This document shows, in pieces, positions 1 to 8,212 of a stretch of 64,000 nucleotides of DNA. Origin of the DNA: Symbiodinium natans (taxonomy: Eukaryota > Sar > Dinophyceae > Suessiales > Symbiodiniaceae); contig CAJNDS010002192.1 of the NCBI GenBank assembly GCA_905221605.1, positions 263,501-327,500 of the forward strand. The letters run 5' to 3'. The position numbers were made by a program, and so were the translations under genes. The notes below the pieces were generated by a model. It had not been told where the DNA came from and searched no databases. It saw only the letters and a list, made by a program, of their open reading frames with translations. Numbering within the stretch: position 1 is the first letter of the stretch; every line of letters starts with the position of its first letter.

Positions 1-104
1 TTTGACGTGTCTGATTTGCTGCCAGTGGTTGCTGAAATCTGGATTGGTACGATGAACACAAGAATGCAACATTTTCAGCTGCCGCATTCGCTCTGTTGAC
101 AATA

Positions 105-119
105 CCATTTTGGCTGAAG
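105..119 (+). promoter_or_regulatory. Relic dinoflagellate spliced-leader (DinoSL) sequence
   Basis: Seen: CCATTTTGGCTGAAG lies 61 bp upstream of the ATG at 181. Known: the 22-nt DinoSL that is trans-spliced to dinoflagellate mRNAs ends in CCATTTTGGCTCAAG, so 14 of 15 bases agree. Relic leaders in genomic DNA mark genes that passed through a mature mRNA and were reinserted. The 5' seven bases of the leader are not preserved. A chance match is possible, but the position just in front of a signal-peptide ORF argues for a relic. Confidence 0.55.
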
Positions 120-180
120 CGTCTTGTCTAGTGCCCTTCTTCTCCATATCAGGTGTCGCTTTTAAGCTTCTTTGAAGCAA

Positions 181-417
181 ATGAGGTGGATCCTTGTGCC
201 GCATCTCCTGTGCTTTCATGTGGTGATGGCCACAGAAATGTCAGGGGAGTGTGCTGAGACGCAGTCGGAGAGTGATGCATCAGTCGCCTTGCAGCGACTG
301 GGGTCCAACGGCACCGTGCGCAAGGCAACCAGAGACAAGTCAGCGTACGCTCGCTTGATGGGCAACATGCAGAACCTTGGCATTCATTGCGGGATTCAAC
401 CGCATGCAATGAGTTAA
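181..417 (+). CDS. Gene A exon 1: signal peptide of a probable secreted protein
   Basis: The ATG at 181 opens a frame starting MRWILVPHLLCFHVVMA, a basic N-terminus followed by a hydrophobic core and an Ala-type cleavage site, then an acidic Ser-rich stretch (TEMSGECAETQSESDAS). The unspliced frame stops at 415-417. The next exon needs phase 0, and a GC donor after codon 48 (AAG at 322-324, then GCAACC) would give this, so the true exon end may be about 324. Further gene A exons follow at 457, 1024 and 1501. The family was not recognised. Confidence 0.5.
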   Translation: MRWILVPHLLCFHVVMATEMSGECAETQSESDASVALQRLGSNGTVRKATRDKSAYARLMGNMQNLGIHCGIQPHAMS

Positions 418-456
418 TCTGTGCAATGCATGGCGTTCTTCTTTCGGAACACACAG

Positions 457-636
457 GCCCACCTCACAAACGCAGAGGTTTTGACTTTGCTTCAAGAGCA
501 GTCAAGGCATGTTGTGGCCCAAATTCGAAGGGCCAAGGAGGCAGGGAGGTCTATCGATGTGACTCGGGATCTGGATGATTTGGCGGACGACTTCCTTGAG
601 ACGTCGCTGAGACATTTGTTTGGAACCTTTTGGCAC
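457..636 (+). CDS. Gene A exon 2: amphipathic helical segment
   Basis: This exon follows the acceptor ACACAG and encodes a charged helical stretch (NAEVLTLLQEQSRHVVAQIR, later DLDDLADDFLE). It can end at CAC before GTGTAC (donor at 637), giving 60 codons in phase 0, which matches exon 3. Another donor at 603 would be out of phase with exon 3. The 3' part of this exon was duplicated just downstream (see the 564-900 repeat). No domain recognised. Confidence 0.55.
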
Positions 637-900
637 GTGTACTGCAGCCCGTTTCCACACGAGTCTAACTTGTGGCCTCTTGAATTGTTAACACCCAGCT
701 GAATTATGGCCCAGGTCCGAGCCGGGCGACCAGCAGGAACAGGCAGATCTGGATGACTTGGAGGACGGCTTCCTTGAGACGTTGCTAGGACCTTGATTGG
801 GAAAGACTTTCCATGTGTACCGAAATCCGTCTGCAGACGAGTCTACCTTGAGTCTAACTTTTGACTCCCGTTTAAATTACGGCCCAGGTCTGAGTCTGCC
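564..900 (+). repeat. Imperfect tandem duplication of an exon end and intron start
   Basis: About 564-720 and about 742-900 are diverged direct copies. Both carry gatctggatgaPyttgg-type starts, the CTTCCTTGAGACGT block, a CCNTTT-ACGTGTAC-like stretch, ACGAGTCTA and a shared AATTAyGGCCCAGGTC end. The second copy has small indels that break the coding frame, so it is probably non-coding. Confidence 0.6.
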
Positions 901-1023
901 AACAGCCTCGTGCAAGAAGAGGCATCGCGTAGGCGCAGACGCAGCAGGCGTCGCGCAATTGACTTCACGGCTTCTGCTGCATGCACCTACTTCATCTTTT
1001 CCGATGTTGAATTTCGAGCTTAG

Positions 1024-1280
1024 TATGAATACTATGCCGGCGGAACTAGTCACTGCCGCATCCTGACGAACATGAACAATGTAGTTAGTTCCGGCATCTT
1101 CACGGCAGAGAACGGCTGCAAGCTCACGGCCTTTGACGGCAATACTTGCATCGGCAAGCCTAGCATTGTCCTCGTGGATGCAACCACCAATGCAAAACAC
1201 AGAATCCGAGTGCTGAGTGACTTCCCGCACTCCATCGGCTGGAATGATCAAATCAGCTCGTTCAAGTGTGACTGCAGCAG
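1024..1280 (+). CDS. Gene A exon 3: Cys-rich secreted domain with NDQISS motif
   Basis: The exon lies between CTTAG and GTGACA and encodes 85 residues with six Cys, from YEYYAGGTSHC through GCKLTAFDGNTCIGK to GWNDQISSFKCDC. The NDQISS ending resembles the ND(K/Q/D)ISS signature of beta/gamma-crystallin-type Greek-key motifs, but Cys spacing and the missing Tyr corner leave this weak. Phase 0 at entry and a 2-nt remainder at exit match exons 2 and 4. Together with the signal peptide, an extracellular protein is inferred. Confidence 0.65.
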
Positions 1281-1500
1281 GTGACATGTTGGCGAGGCAT
1301 GAACGACACCAAGATGGGTGAACATTTCTTCCCATTGGGTACGGCAGACGCTCCAGCACATTTGGTGCGTGCTATCTCGATTCAGATTATGTTTTAAGCA
1401 AATGTCTTATGTACTTAGAAAGACTCTCCAAGGGTCGCGTGTCCACAAAAACACTCCGATGCAATTGCCTGGAACAATCCCTGCGTCTCAGCTGTTGCAG

Positions 1501-1597
1501 TGACACTGACAGCCAGGGCTACCTCTACGTGCTCGGGGGCCATGATGGCTTCAACGCCTTGCGTGCGGGCGCCCGTCTTCGTCGGGGGTTCTTGGTG
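1501..1597 (+). CDS. Gene A exon 4: kelch-like repeat
   Basis: The exon begins after GTTGCAG and ends at a perfect GTAAGTAAGT donor (1598). It encodes DTDSQGYLYVLGGHDGFNAL and then an Arg-rich tail. GYLYVLGGHDGFNAL fits the kelch motif (hydrophobic beta-strand, GG doublet, then a turn). The AG left by exon 3 plus the first T here make a Ser codon, so phases agree across a 220-bp intron. No further kelch blades were found downstream, so the gene may be interrupted or the blades lie in exons I cannot see. Confidence 0.6.
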
Positions 1598-1604
1598 GTA
1601 AGTA

Positions 1605-1753
1605 AGTAAGAAGCAAGGTGGTAAGTAAGTAAGAAGCAAGAGTAGAAACAACATAAGCAAAAGGGAAATTCAGAAAAGTAGCTAAGTAGGAAAGTAAAGT
1701 AAAGTAAAGTAAAGTAAAGTAAAGTAAAGTAAAGTAAAGTAAAGTAAAGTAAC
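1605..1753 (+). repeat. AAGTA/AAAGT simple repeats
   Basis: The intron after exon 4 starts with GTAAGTAAGTAAG, repeats GGTGGTAAGTAAGTAAGAAGCAAG, and then has about 13 copies of AAAGT (1690-1753) that decay into AACGT variants. This is probably slippage seeded by the splice donor itself. Confidence 0.85.
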
Positions 1754-1782
1754 GTAATTTAACGTAACGTAACCGCCGTCCA

Positions 1783-1910
1783 AAACGCCGCGTCCTTTTT
1801 TAAGGCTGCTTTTGGAACTGCCGTGGCCGTTCTAAACGCCGCGTCTAATATTAAGGGGATCGTCTACCATGGCTGGAGTCGTGCTAAATGCCGCGTCTAA
1901 TTAAAGGGTC
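1783..1910 (+). repeat. Three diverged copies of a ~50-bp unit
   Basis: The block (C)TAAA(C/T)GCCGCGTCTAAT recurs near 1783, 1836 and 1885 with degenerate spacers. No coding potential was seen. Confidence 0.6.
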
Positions 1911-1949
1911 TCGCTTAAGGCGTCCCACGTTCCCAAAGCTTCGCAGGCT

Positions 1950-2065
1950 GGCAAGCTTGAAGCAAGTCTGAAACAACAGCTTTGCAGGGTCAAAGCAACC
2001 TTGAAGCAAGTCTGAAACTGAATCCTAAAGCTTCCCCCGATTGAAGCAAGCGCAAAATTAGAAAC
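1950..2065 (+). repeat. TTGAAGCAAGTCTGAAAC tandem copies
   Basis: TTGAAGCAAGTCTGAAAC occurs at about 1957 and about 2002 and in decayed form at about 2041, spaced 40-50 bp apart. Confidence 0.6.
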
Positions 2066-2146
2066 TGCAGCCTAACTGAGCTTGAACCCCCCTTCAACTC
2101 CCTGTAAGCACCCCTAAACCTGGCAAAAAGCACGACGGAGTTTCGC

Positions 2147-3222
2147 TCACTCATCATCCTCGAAGAGGAGTCTGTGCTCGCTCTCATCGTCAACAGCTTC
2201 GCACTGTGGGTCTTCACGCTGTACAAGCTGCGGTTCGAAAGCAACTTTGAACTCCGTCAAGTTGCACCACTTGACATTGTCTACACCAGCTCTTGCGAGT
2301 TCCCGTAATTTGCCATAGACAGCAAACATGTCACAACCTGCAAACCACATCTTTAATTGAAAAGCACGCATATGGAAATGCACGAGCTCTTCCATACGTG
2401 GCGCTGACTCGTCTGAGGCTCCGACAGTGTTAAAAGGTTTCCGTCCTACAACTCTGCGGAAACTTGCAAAAAACCATCAAGCTTCTGTGTGCCACCAAGC
2501 CGCACGTGCTTCTCGAAAGACTCACCTGTCCAGACATTGACCTCAAAGCGCTTCGTAAACCGTGGGTGCGGAGGCTTGTGCTTCACTGCTGTGTGTGATG
2601 CTTCAGCCCGAACTTTGTCCCGTCAACGAGAGGTCTTTCAGTTGTTGGGCTTGCAAGCGCTCTAGGCCTTGGCGCCGTCGGTGCGGCAGACTGACCCTTC
2701 TGCCAAAACGGGTTTGTCCGACTCCAGCAGTAGGGCCTCCTTCATCTCCTCCAAAGAAAGAGGTCCGCCTCCACCTTAGCCAGCTTGAGTCACGCGGTAT
2801 GGCAAACGCTGCAGCCACGCCTTGCTTGAACCACGCCTGGCCACACCAATGTACCGAAGCCACACCGCCACTTCGTCCAGCTCGAAGTCGGCGCCACAAG
2901 CTCCAACCGCAAAACCACAAGTGAGTCGTTGAGTTGCTTGACCATGTGAAAAGCTTGTTGAAGGTCTCTTACAAAGCTCGAAGGTCCTGTGGTCAACACC
3001 AAGCACAACACTGGCCTGGTCAGGCGAGAAGTGCAAGCCAGACGTGTGCACCCACATTGCCCCAGCAAGAGACCTCAACGCGAGGCGCTTGCCAAAAAGG
3101 TCCTCGTCTCGTCGAGTCACAGCCAAGGTCTTTCGCGCTTTGCCCACTGGAGAGACCTTGAGCCCCCAACTTCCACCGAGTCTGTCGAGCAGTGCACTTG
3201 CAGCTGCCCCGTTTCCATCCAT
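2147..3222 (-). pseudogene. Broken ISXO2/IS1595-like DDE transposase relic
   Basis: Reading the minus strand and changing frame several times gives one ordered protein. Helical N-terminal pieces come first (RKTLAVTRRDEDLFGKR; RDLQQAFHMVKQLNDSL), then ADFELDE (candidate first acidic catalytic site), SSKAWLQRLPYRVTQ, VDGTKFGLKHHT, FTKRFEVNVWTGESF, RLGGTQKLDGF (candidate third acidic site), RRVVGRKPFNTVG and ELVHFHMRAFQLKMWF. It ends in an acidic tail with a TGA near 2147. Known: ISXO2-like transposases have an N-x-(E/D)GF motif followed by an LLKR-type helix and a His-rich segment, which this layout resembles. At least four frame changes make it non-functional. No terminal inverted repeats were found. 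Family assignment is an inference by motif order. Confidence 0.5.
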
Positions 3223-6200
3223 TTGCCCGCTGCACTGCGCAGCTGGTCATCAGGAGGGTCTCGGTTGGGCCGTTGGGCCCTCCGGGAGATGCATCGAGGG
3301 CGGATCGCTGCCTTTGTCCTGAACTTGGACCTGCCCACTGGCCGCTGATGTGGTGAAGGGGCGACCGCTTTAAGAAAAAATCATTGTCTTGTCCTGAATT
3401 TTCGGTGCCCATGTCATTGTCACAAGTAATGCAAAAAGCCGTTTCAATTTTAGAAGAGAGCAACAATTAAAACTCACTTGAAGGTTGATGCTCACCTTTG
3501 GGTTGCTCAGCGACTCACAACGCCTTTCAATAGCCTATGTCCACATCATGCGAAAGCAAAAATATCCTCCCATTCATCCTCAGAACCGGACTCTCTGTCA
3601 GGTTGCACGAAAATATTAAAACCGACCTGGACTGCACCAAAGGATGACTGACATTCATGCAGGATTCCGCAAACCCGAGACTGAACTGGAGTTATGGCTG
3701 TTTGTTAGCTTTCAGGATGTGTTAATTTATTTTTCTTCTTCGCTGGTGGCTACGGGCTTGTGTTTCCGTGTGTTGAATCACGCGTGAATCACCTGACGGC
3801 AGCCTTCGGCTCAGCCCTCCGAGCCTTCTTCCGCCCACCCGCGCCAGATGATTTCACTGGCCTCCCTCGGATGAACAAGGTCAACAAGTTCCAGCAAAAA
3901 CTTCGCCTTTCCGAAGAAGCAGTCGAGTCTCATAAGCCCCTTTGGCCAATTGCCTTCCAAAGAGGAGAGTTGCCCGCTGCCTGCATTCTGACTGAAAGCG
4001 CTTCTAGACAAACAACGCGACTCGTCAACGCGACTCGTTTCGCATTGAGAGAGCGGCACACTTGCTGGTGCGAAGGCAGTCACGGGTCTCGCAATCCAAG
4101 TGGTACGCCTGCGTGCCCTCTCTCTAGGAAGGGTTTCCCCGTCCCCCCCCACAGAGCATTCTGGACTCTCGCGCCCACCAGCTGCAGAATGAGAGGGGCT
4201 CCGAAAAGCCTCCGGATTCTGCCGTCTTTTGGGGCCCTTGGCCACTCGCAGCCCTGCAGCACCCTCGCGGCAGCCGATTGTGACTCGCACAGCTCGTGGC
4301 AGCTGTCAACTCGCGACCCTCCACTGGCTCCCCCAACACACGCTACATGTCCTGTATGTACTATACCCTCCACAGGCTCCCCCAACACACGCTATATGTC
4401 CTTTCTGTACTCTATGGCTCATATAGTGCGTGTAGCGTGTGTCTACAAGCCCAGTAGGGGCTGTATAGGACATACAGGACACATAGCAGAGGTTGAAACA
4501 CACAGCGGTTTTTTGAGCCTCTCTTTTCGCAGCAAAGGAGTGAATCGAAACTCCTGAGACTGCAGAGTCCGCGGGCTTCAGCCTTCGGCTTCCGTTGGCC
4601 CGCAACGAACCTTGAAGGGCAAGGAAGATGTGGACCAGAATGGAAAGCTCGCTTACGCACTCCGATGGCGACGCTGGCATGTGAGTACCTTCTACGGAGG
4701 AACTTCCTCGTTGGCATCTTTCCACCGCGTGGCTGCATGCTCGCGCGCCAAGAGGCCGTGTTTTCGCGTAAGAGTTGCTACCCGTTAGTGATTTCTCAGG
4801 TGGGTAGGCATGTTTTCACGTGTGCCCAGGCATGTGTGTGATTCCGTGGATGGCTTGGCGCATTCTGGCCAGCTAGAGAATGTGTTTCCATTCCATGTAA
4901 AATTGATTCTTTCATGGAGCTTCAAGGGCCTGCTGTCAAGCAACGTGCAGAAACATATTGTGTTTTGCATGCCGTGTGCAAAAGGCGGTTGCCATTGTTG
5001 TATCTTCACAATCTTGCTTGCCGCGGCTCGGCACCAGCTTGGTTTTGTAGAGTCCTTGACCAAGCGGTCGTGCAGGATGTTGTCATGCTCACATGTAGCC
5101 TGGAACCCAAGCATGCACATACATGTGTTTGAAAGTAGTCCGTTCTGGCCTGAGTTTCAATCACAACCTCTTCCAAAATCGTTGTTCAGATGCAGAAGTC
5201 GAATGTCCAATGACCCCGAGTTGAACACATGCTCACCGTCTGTTAAAAGCGCTATAGATGCGCAAGCTGGCTGTGGGCTTGTGTGCTGCTGCCTTTGTCA
5301 TGAAGCTGGGCAGGATGGCAGCATTTGGACAACTTCAGCACGCTATTTGCATGTTGCTGCTGCAACTTCTGCCGTTTGTCCTGAGGTGAAAGATGTCCCG
5401 ATGATGTCCGCGGCTTCGCCTCGCCGCCCCTGTCCCAATCGGCCACCGCCTCAAAGACATGGAGGCCGTTGTAAGATGTTGTACGGCAGCTTCACGTATG
5501 GCTTGAGTCCCCATATGCTGGCCCTATTCAGGCTTGGGCTATTCAGTTTCATCGATCGTGTGTTGCAACATCGTGTTGAATGGCCTCTGAAGAGTGTAGT
5601 GCAGTGACAACAAGCAAACCCAGGGTGCCCGCGGTGCCCTTTTCTTGGAGCTTTGGACAGCATCCAATGACTAGTTTGATTGCCGCTTCGGCGGTTTGCG
5701 TTTGGATGTTGCGTTTTTCATGCTACATCAACCCAACCCTAAGTTTGAACCCCTCATGTTGTCATTTCCACAAGTGTGCGAACCCAAAGAAAGGACTGTG
5801 ACGACTGCTTGTACCAAAATGGTTGGGCCACAGCAGACAAGCTCACGGACCCTCGTTTGCAATTAGTGCTCCTTACCGTTTCACAAAGAGGAATGTCGGG
5901 GGGTCAGCAAGCTGTGCTTGCAGAGCCAAGCAGAATCCAAGTGCACAACGCACAACCAGATTCCTGTGTCCATAACTTGCAAGTTGCTCAGGAAAGCATA
6001 GCTTCGTACACGACTCGGCTGGGCATCAGCAAAGACCGAGCGTATGCTCTGTGCTGTCCTCAGTTGTGTAGTCCAAATGTTCCCGGACGGCGCAAAGCAT
6101 GTTTGAGCTCAGAAAGCTACAGTGCCGCCGTAATCCAACTGCCTTTCCGTCTCCGCGACAGCATCGAAGTTTCGATTTGTTCCTTGGAGCTTTCTATCTT

Positions 6201-6709
6201 CAGACTCTGACGCCCCGCTCTTCCTCATGGTTTCGGCCCGTGGTTTCAAAAGTGAAGCTGCATGCCGTTTTTGAAACAAAACCTCCCATAGAAAGGGGGG
6301 CAAGCTAGCCACCCTGGCCACCCTGGCCTGGCCTCGTACCTAGCCCGTGCGGAGCCCCCAAACCTACGCTGAATCCCTTACTAAGCCCTAACTGAAAAGA
6401 GGTATCAAGAACATGGCACAGCTTTGCGCGGCCTTTTGGCCGAAGGCTTGTTGGACTCGGACGGCGCGGAGAGGCTCCTGGACTTGGGCTCGTAGGGTTG
6501 AAACTCGAATCTGAAGAGTCGAGGGAAGAAGTGAAGTAGAGCTTTTTGTGTTTAAGCCTATGCTCCAAACCGGAAGGTAGTTAGTCTTCGGTAGCTTGGC
6601 CAAAAAAATGTGGATTCAGGGAGATGCAACACACCTGAGGGGATACTGACGCTGGGTCCATGTTGTGCCCGTGCTTGGATGATAAGCTCAACTGAGCAGC
6701 TTCACGCAG
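3223..6709. other. Spacer without a gene I can support
   Basis: Several frames of 100-265 codons exist on both strands (3760-4557 and 4810-5607 on plus, 3811-4290 and 4785-5120 on minus), but they overlap antisense, show no domains and lack convincing splice borders. A small repeat lies at 4317-4490. The 4785-5660 minus strand has short protein-like stretches in shifting frames and could be another transposon relic. No single frame is convincing. Confidence 0.4.
4317..4490. repeat. Small tandem and inverted repeat, MITE-like
   Basis: CCTCCAC(T/A)GGCTCCCCCAACAC plus ACGCTA(C/T)ATGTCCT occurs twice (about 4319 and about 4369, 50 bp apart). ACATGTCCTGTATGTACTATA (about 4345) is mirrored by an inverted, imperfect counterpart at about 4465-4487, so the segment can fold as a hairpin. 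No target-site duplication was identified. Confidence 0.45.
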
Positions 6710-6777
6710 GTATCTGCGGGAGGTGCATGACATCGACTACTCGGAATCTCGGCTGTTCGAAGGGCGGCAGGAAGTGG
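6710..6777 (+). CDS. Gene B upstream exon
   Basis: The exon lies between TTCACGCAG and GTAGTG and encodes YLREVHDIDYSESRLFEGRQ-EV plus one base. If it is spliced to the acceptor ATGGGAG ending at 7001, the spare G joins AA to give Glu and the frame continues as EQLLRLDVQNSIDGL in the large exon. This removes the two in-frame Met codons at 6983 and 6986 as the necessary start. The true 5' end of the gene was not seen. Confidence 0.5.
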
Positions 6778-6982
6778 GTAGTGGGTCTTCCTTCGGCGTG
6801 CAGGCAACGGCAGGGTCGGAGGTCAGGCTTCATGCCTTTGTGGGATCTCATAGGGCTTGATTCGGTGAAGCGTCTTGGAGGTGTGGGTTTCGGGACCGCA
6901 CACTGCAAGACCATCGTGGATATCTGGCTCGCAGGGACGGACTGGTCTTGCCAGTCAACGGTGTCTTGTGTGAGCTCGTAGC

Positions 6983-7960
6983 ATGATGCAAAACATGGGA
7001 GAACAACTCTTGCGGCTTGACGTTCAGAACAGCATCGATGGACTCAGTCACAGAGTTTCAATTTCTGCCACCAAACGAGTAAAGGATTTGCTGGAAAAGG
7101 TGAAAGACCAAACCGGATGCCTGGACTTGACAACTCTGGCAGTAGTGAGAGGCGAGATCGAGGCACGTCTTTGTGCAGAGGATGTGTTGAGCGTTGCCCT
7201 CGACCAGACAGAGACACGACTCAAGGCCAGCGCCGAACCGCTTGAGCTTCCACGCCATCGCTCACGATCGGGTCGGGTGTCAACTGCAGATCGCACACGC
7301 GAGCCGGCACCGGGAGACAACGCGGAGTGCTGTTTCGTGGAGGTCAAGCAGAGCTTTCGGCTTCCTGTTGGCAGTGATGAAGAGTTCACTCTATCGGTTG
7401 ACCGAGGCGAAGAGGTGGAAGTTTCAGATGCCACTGACCGCGGATGGCGTGCTTGCCGCAAAGGCTCGGCGGTGGGCTGGGTGCCCGAGTGGGCCTTCTT
7501 CAGCCAGCAGAACCCGCAGAAGCCACAGATCAAGGCCTGTGTCAAGCGGCTCAAGGCCAAGACTGGACAGTTCGTAGACGGGATCCAGATGGAATTGCAC
7601 AGCGGCGCGCAGCAGCTTTATGGCGGCTCAGGAGGTGTTGAGACCACGGAATTCACTTTAGATGAGGACGAGGCCATTGTCGCAGTGGAGCAGGTCGAGA
7701 GCCGCAAGTGCTTGGCGGAACATCTCATCTTCCAGACGAGCAATGGTCGAAGGATTGAAGTCAAGGGCTACGGGGGACCAGGCAAAGAGGCGCGAAAGCA
7801 CAGGTTCGTGGCACCCGACAAGAAGCAGATATGTGGTCTCGTTTTTCGGGACACTAAGCTGGCAGGCGTGTGTGTACAGTCACAATTCAAGAGGGGATCG
7901 CGGAAGCACCCGCAGCGGCTGAAGAAGGATGTCTTGAAATATGTCAAGAGCAACCGGTGA
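6983..7960 (+). CDS. Gene B: SH3-like plus jacalin-like lectin domain protein
   Basis: This is an intact 325-codon frame from ATG 6983 to TGA 7958-7960. Residues about 5-85 are Leu-rich and probably helical. Residues 86-117 are a basic, polar linker. Residues about 118-174 read as an SH3-like fold, with a VDRGEEVEV RT-loop-like acidic turn and GWRACRKGSAVGWVPEWAFF with the typical W and GWVP-x-xx-F end. Residues about 192-303 fit a jacalin-like beta-prism: GQFVDGIQMELHSGAQ, YGGSGG, EFTLDEDEAIVAVE, LIFQTSNGRRIEV, GYGG, APDKKQICGLVFRD. Jacalin domains bind mannose or galactose; sugar binding here is inferred, since the GG and terminal GxxxD loop are only partly conserved. The tail is basic (KRGSRKHPQRLKKDVLKYVK). 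The first exon boundary may be at 7002. The stop overlaps a good donor (CCG|GTGAGG at 7957), so a spliced isoform could continue. An SH3-jacalin pairing is unusual. Confidence 0.75.
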   Translation: MMQNMGEQLLRLDVQNSIDGLSHRVSISATKRVKDLLEKVKDQTGCLDLTTLAVVRGEIEARLCAEDVLSVALDQTETRLKASAEPLELPRHRSRSGRVSTADRTREPAPGDNAECCFVEVKQSFRLPVGSDEEFTLSVDRGEEVEVSDATDRGWRACRKGSAVGWVPEWAFFSQQNPQKPQIKACVKRLKAKTGQFVDGIQMELHSGAQQLYGGSGGVETTEFTLDEDEAIVAVEQVESRKCLAEHLIFQTSNGRRIEVKGYGGPGKEARKHRFVAPDKKQICGLVFRDTKLAGVCVQSQFKRGSRKHPQRLKKDVLKYVKSNR

Positions 7961-8154
7961 GGACGCCATCTTGAAGCGTCTATTGCTTCAATCTCTTGTG
8001 CAAGTGATGGGCAATCTGAGCATCGCGAAGTTTTTCGAAGTGTGAAGCGGACGGGGAGGCTTTTAAATACTCCTACGCGCTCTCGTCGCAAAATGGGCTG
8101 CCTCACGTTTAGGGTTGCCAGTTAAGTCGCAGCTGAAGCAGAGATTGCGTGCAG

Positions 8155-8212
8155 ACATCTAAGGATATCCACGAGGATCCCGTTCTGGATGCCGTTCTGG
8201 CCCGGCTGCGAC
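8155..8212 (+). CDS. Candidate exon
   Basis: The island lies between GCGTGCAG and GTGATT. One frame gives TSKDIHEDPVLDAVLARLR. The frame that would be in phase with a donor inside gene B's end instead gives HLRISTRIPFWMPFWPG, so linkage to gene B is unresolved. Confidence 0.4.

Noticed and set aside
4810-5607. 265-codon plus-strand frame
   Set aside because: No domain, no splice context, and short protein-like stretches also occur antisense. More likely chance or an old transposon remnant.
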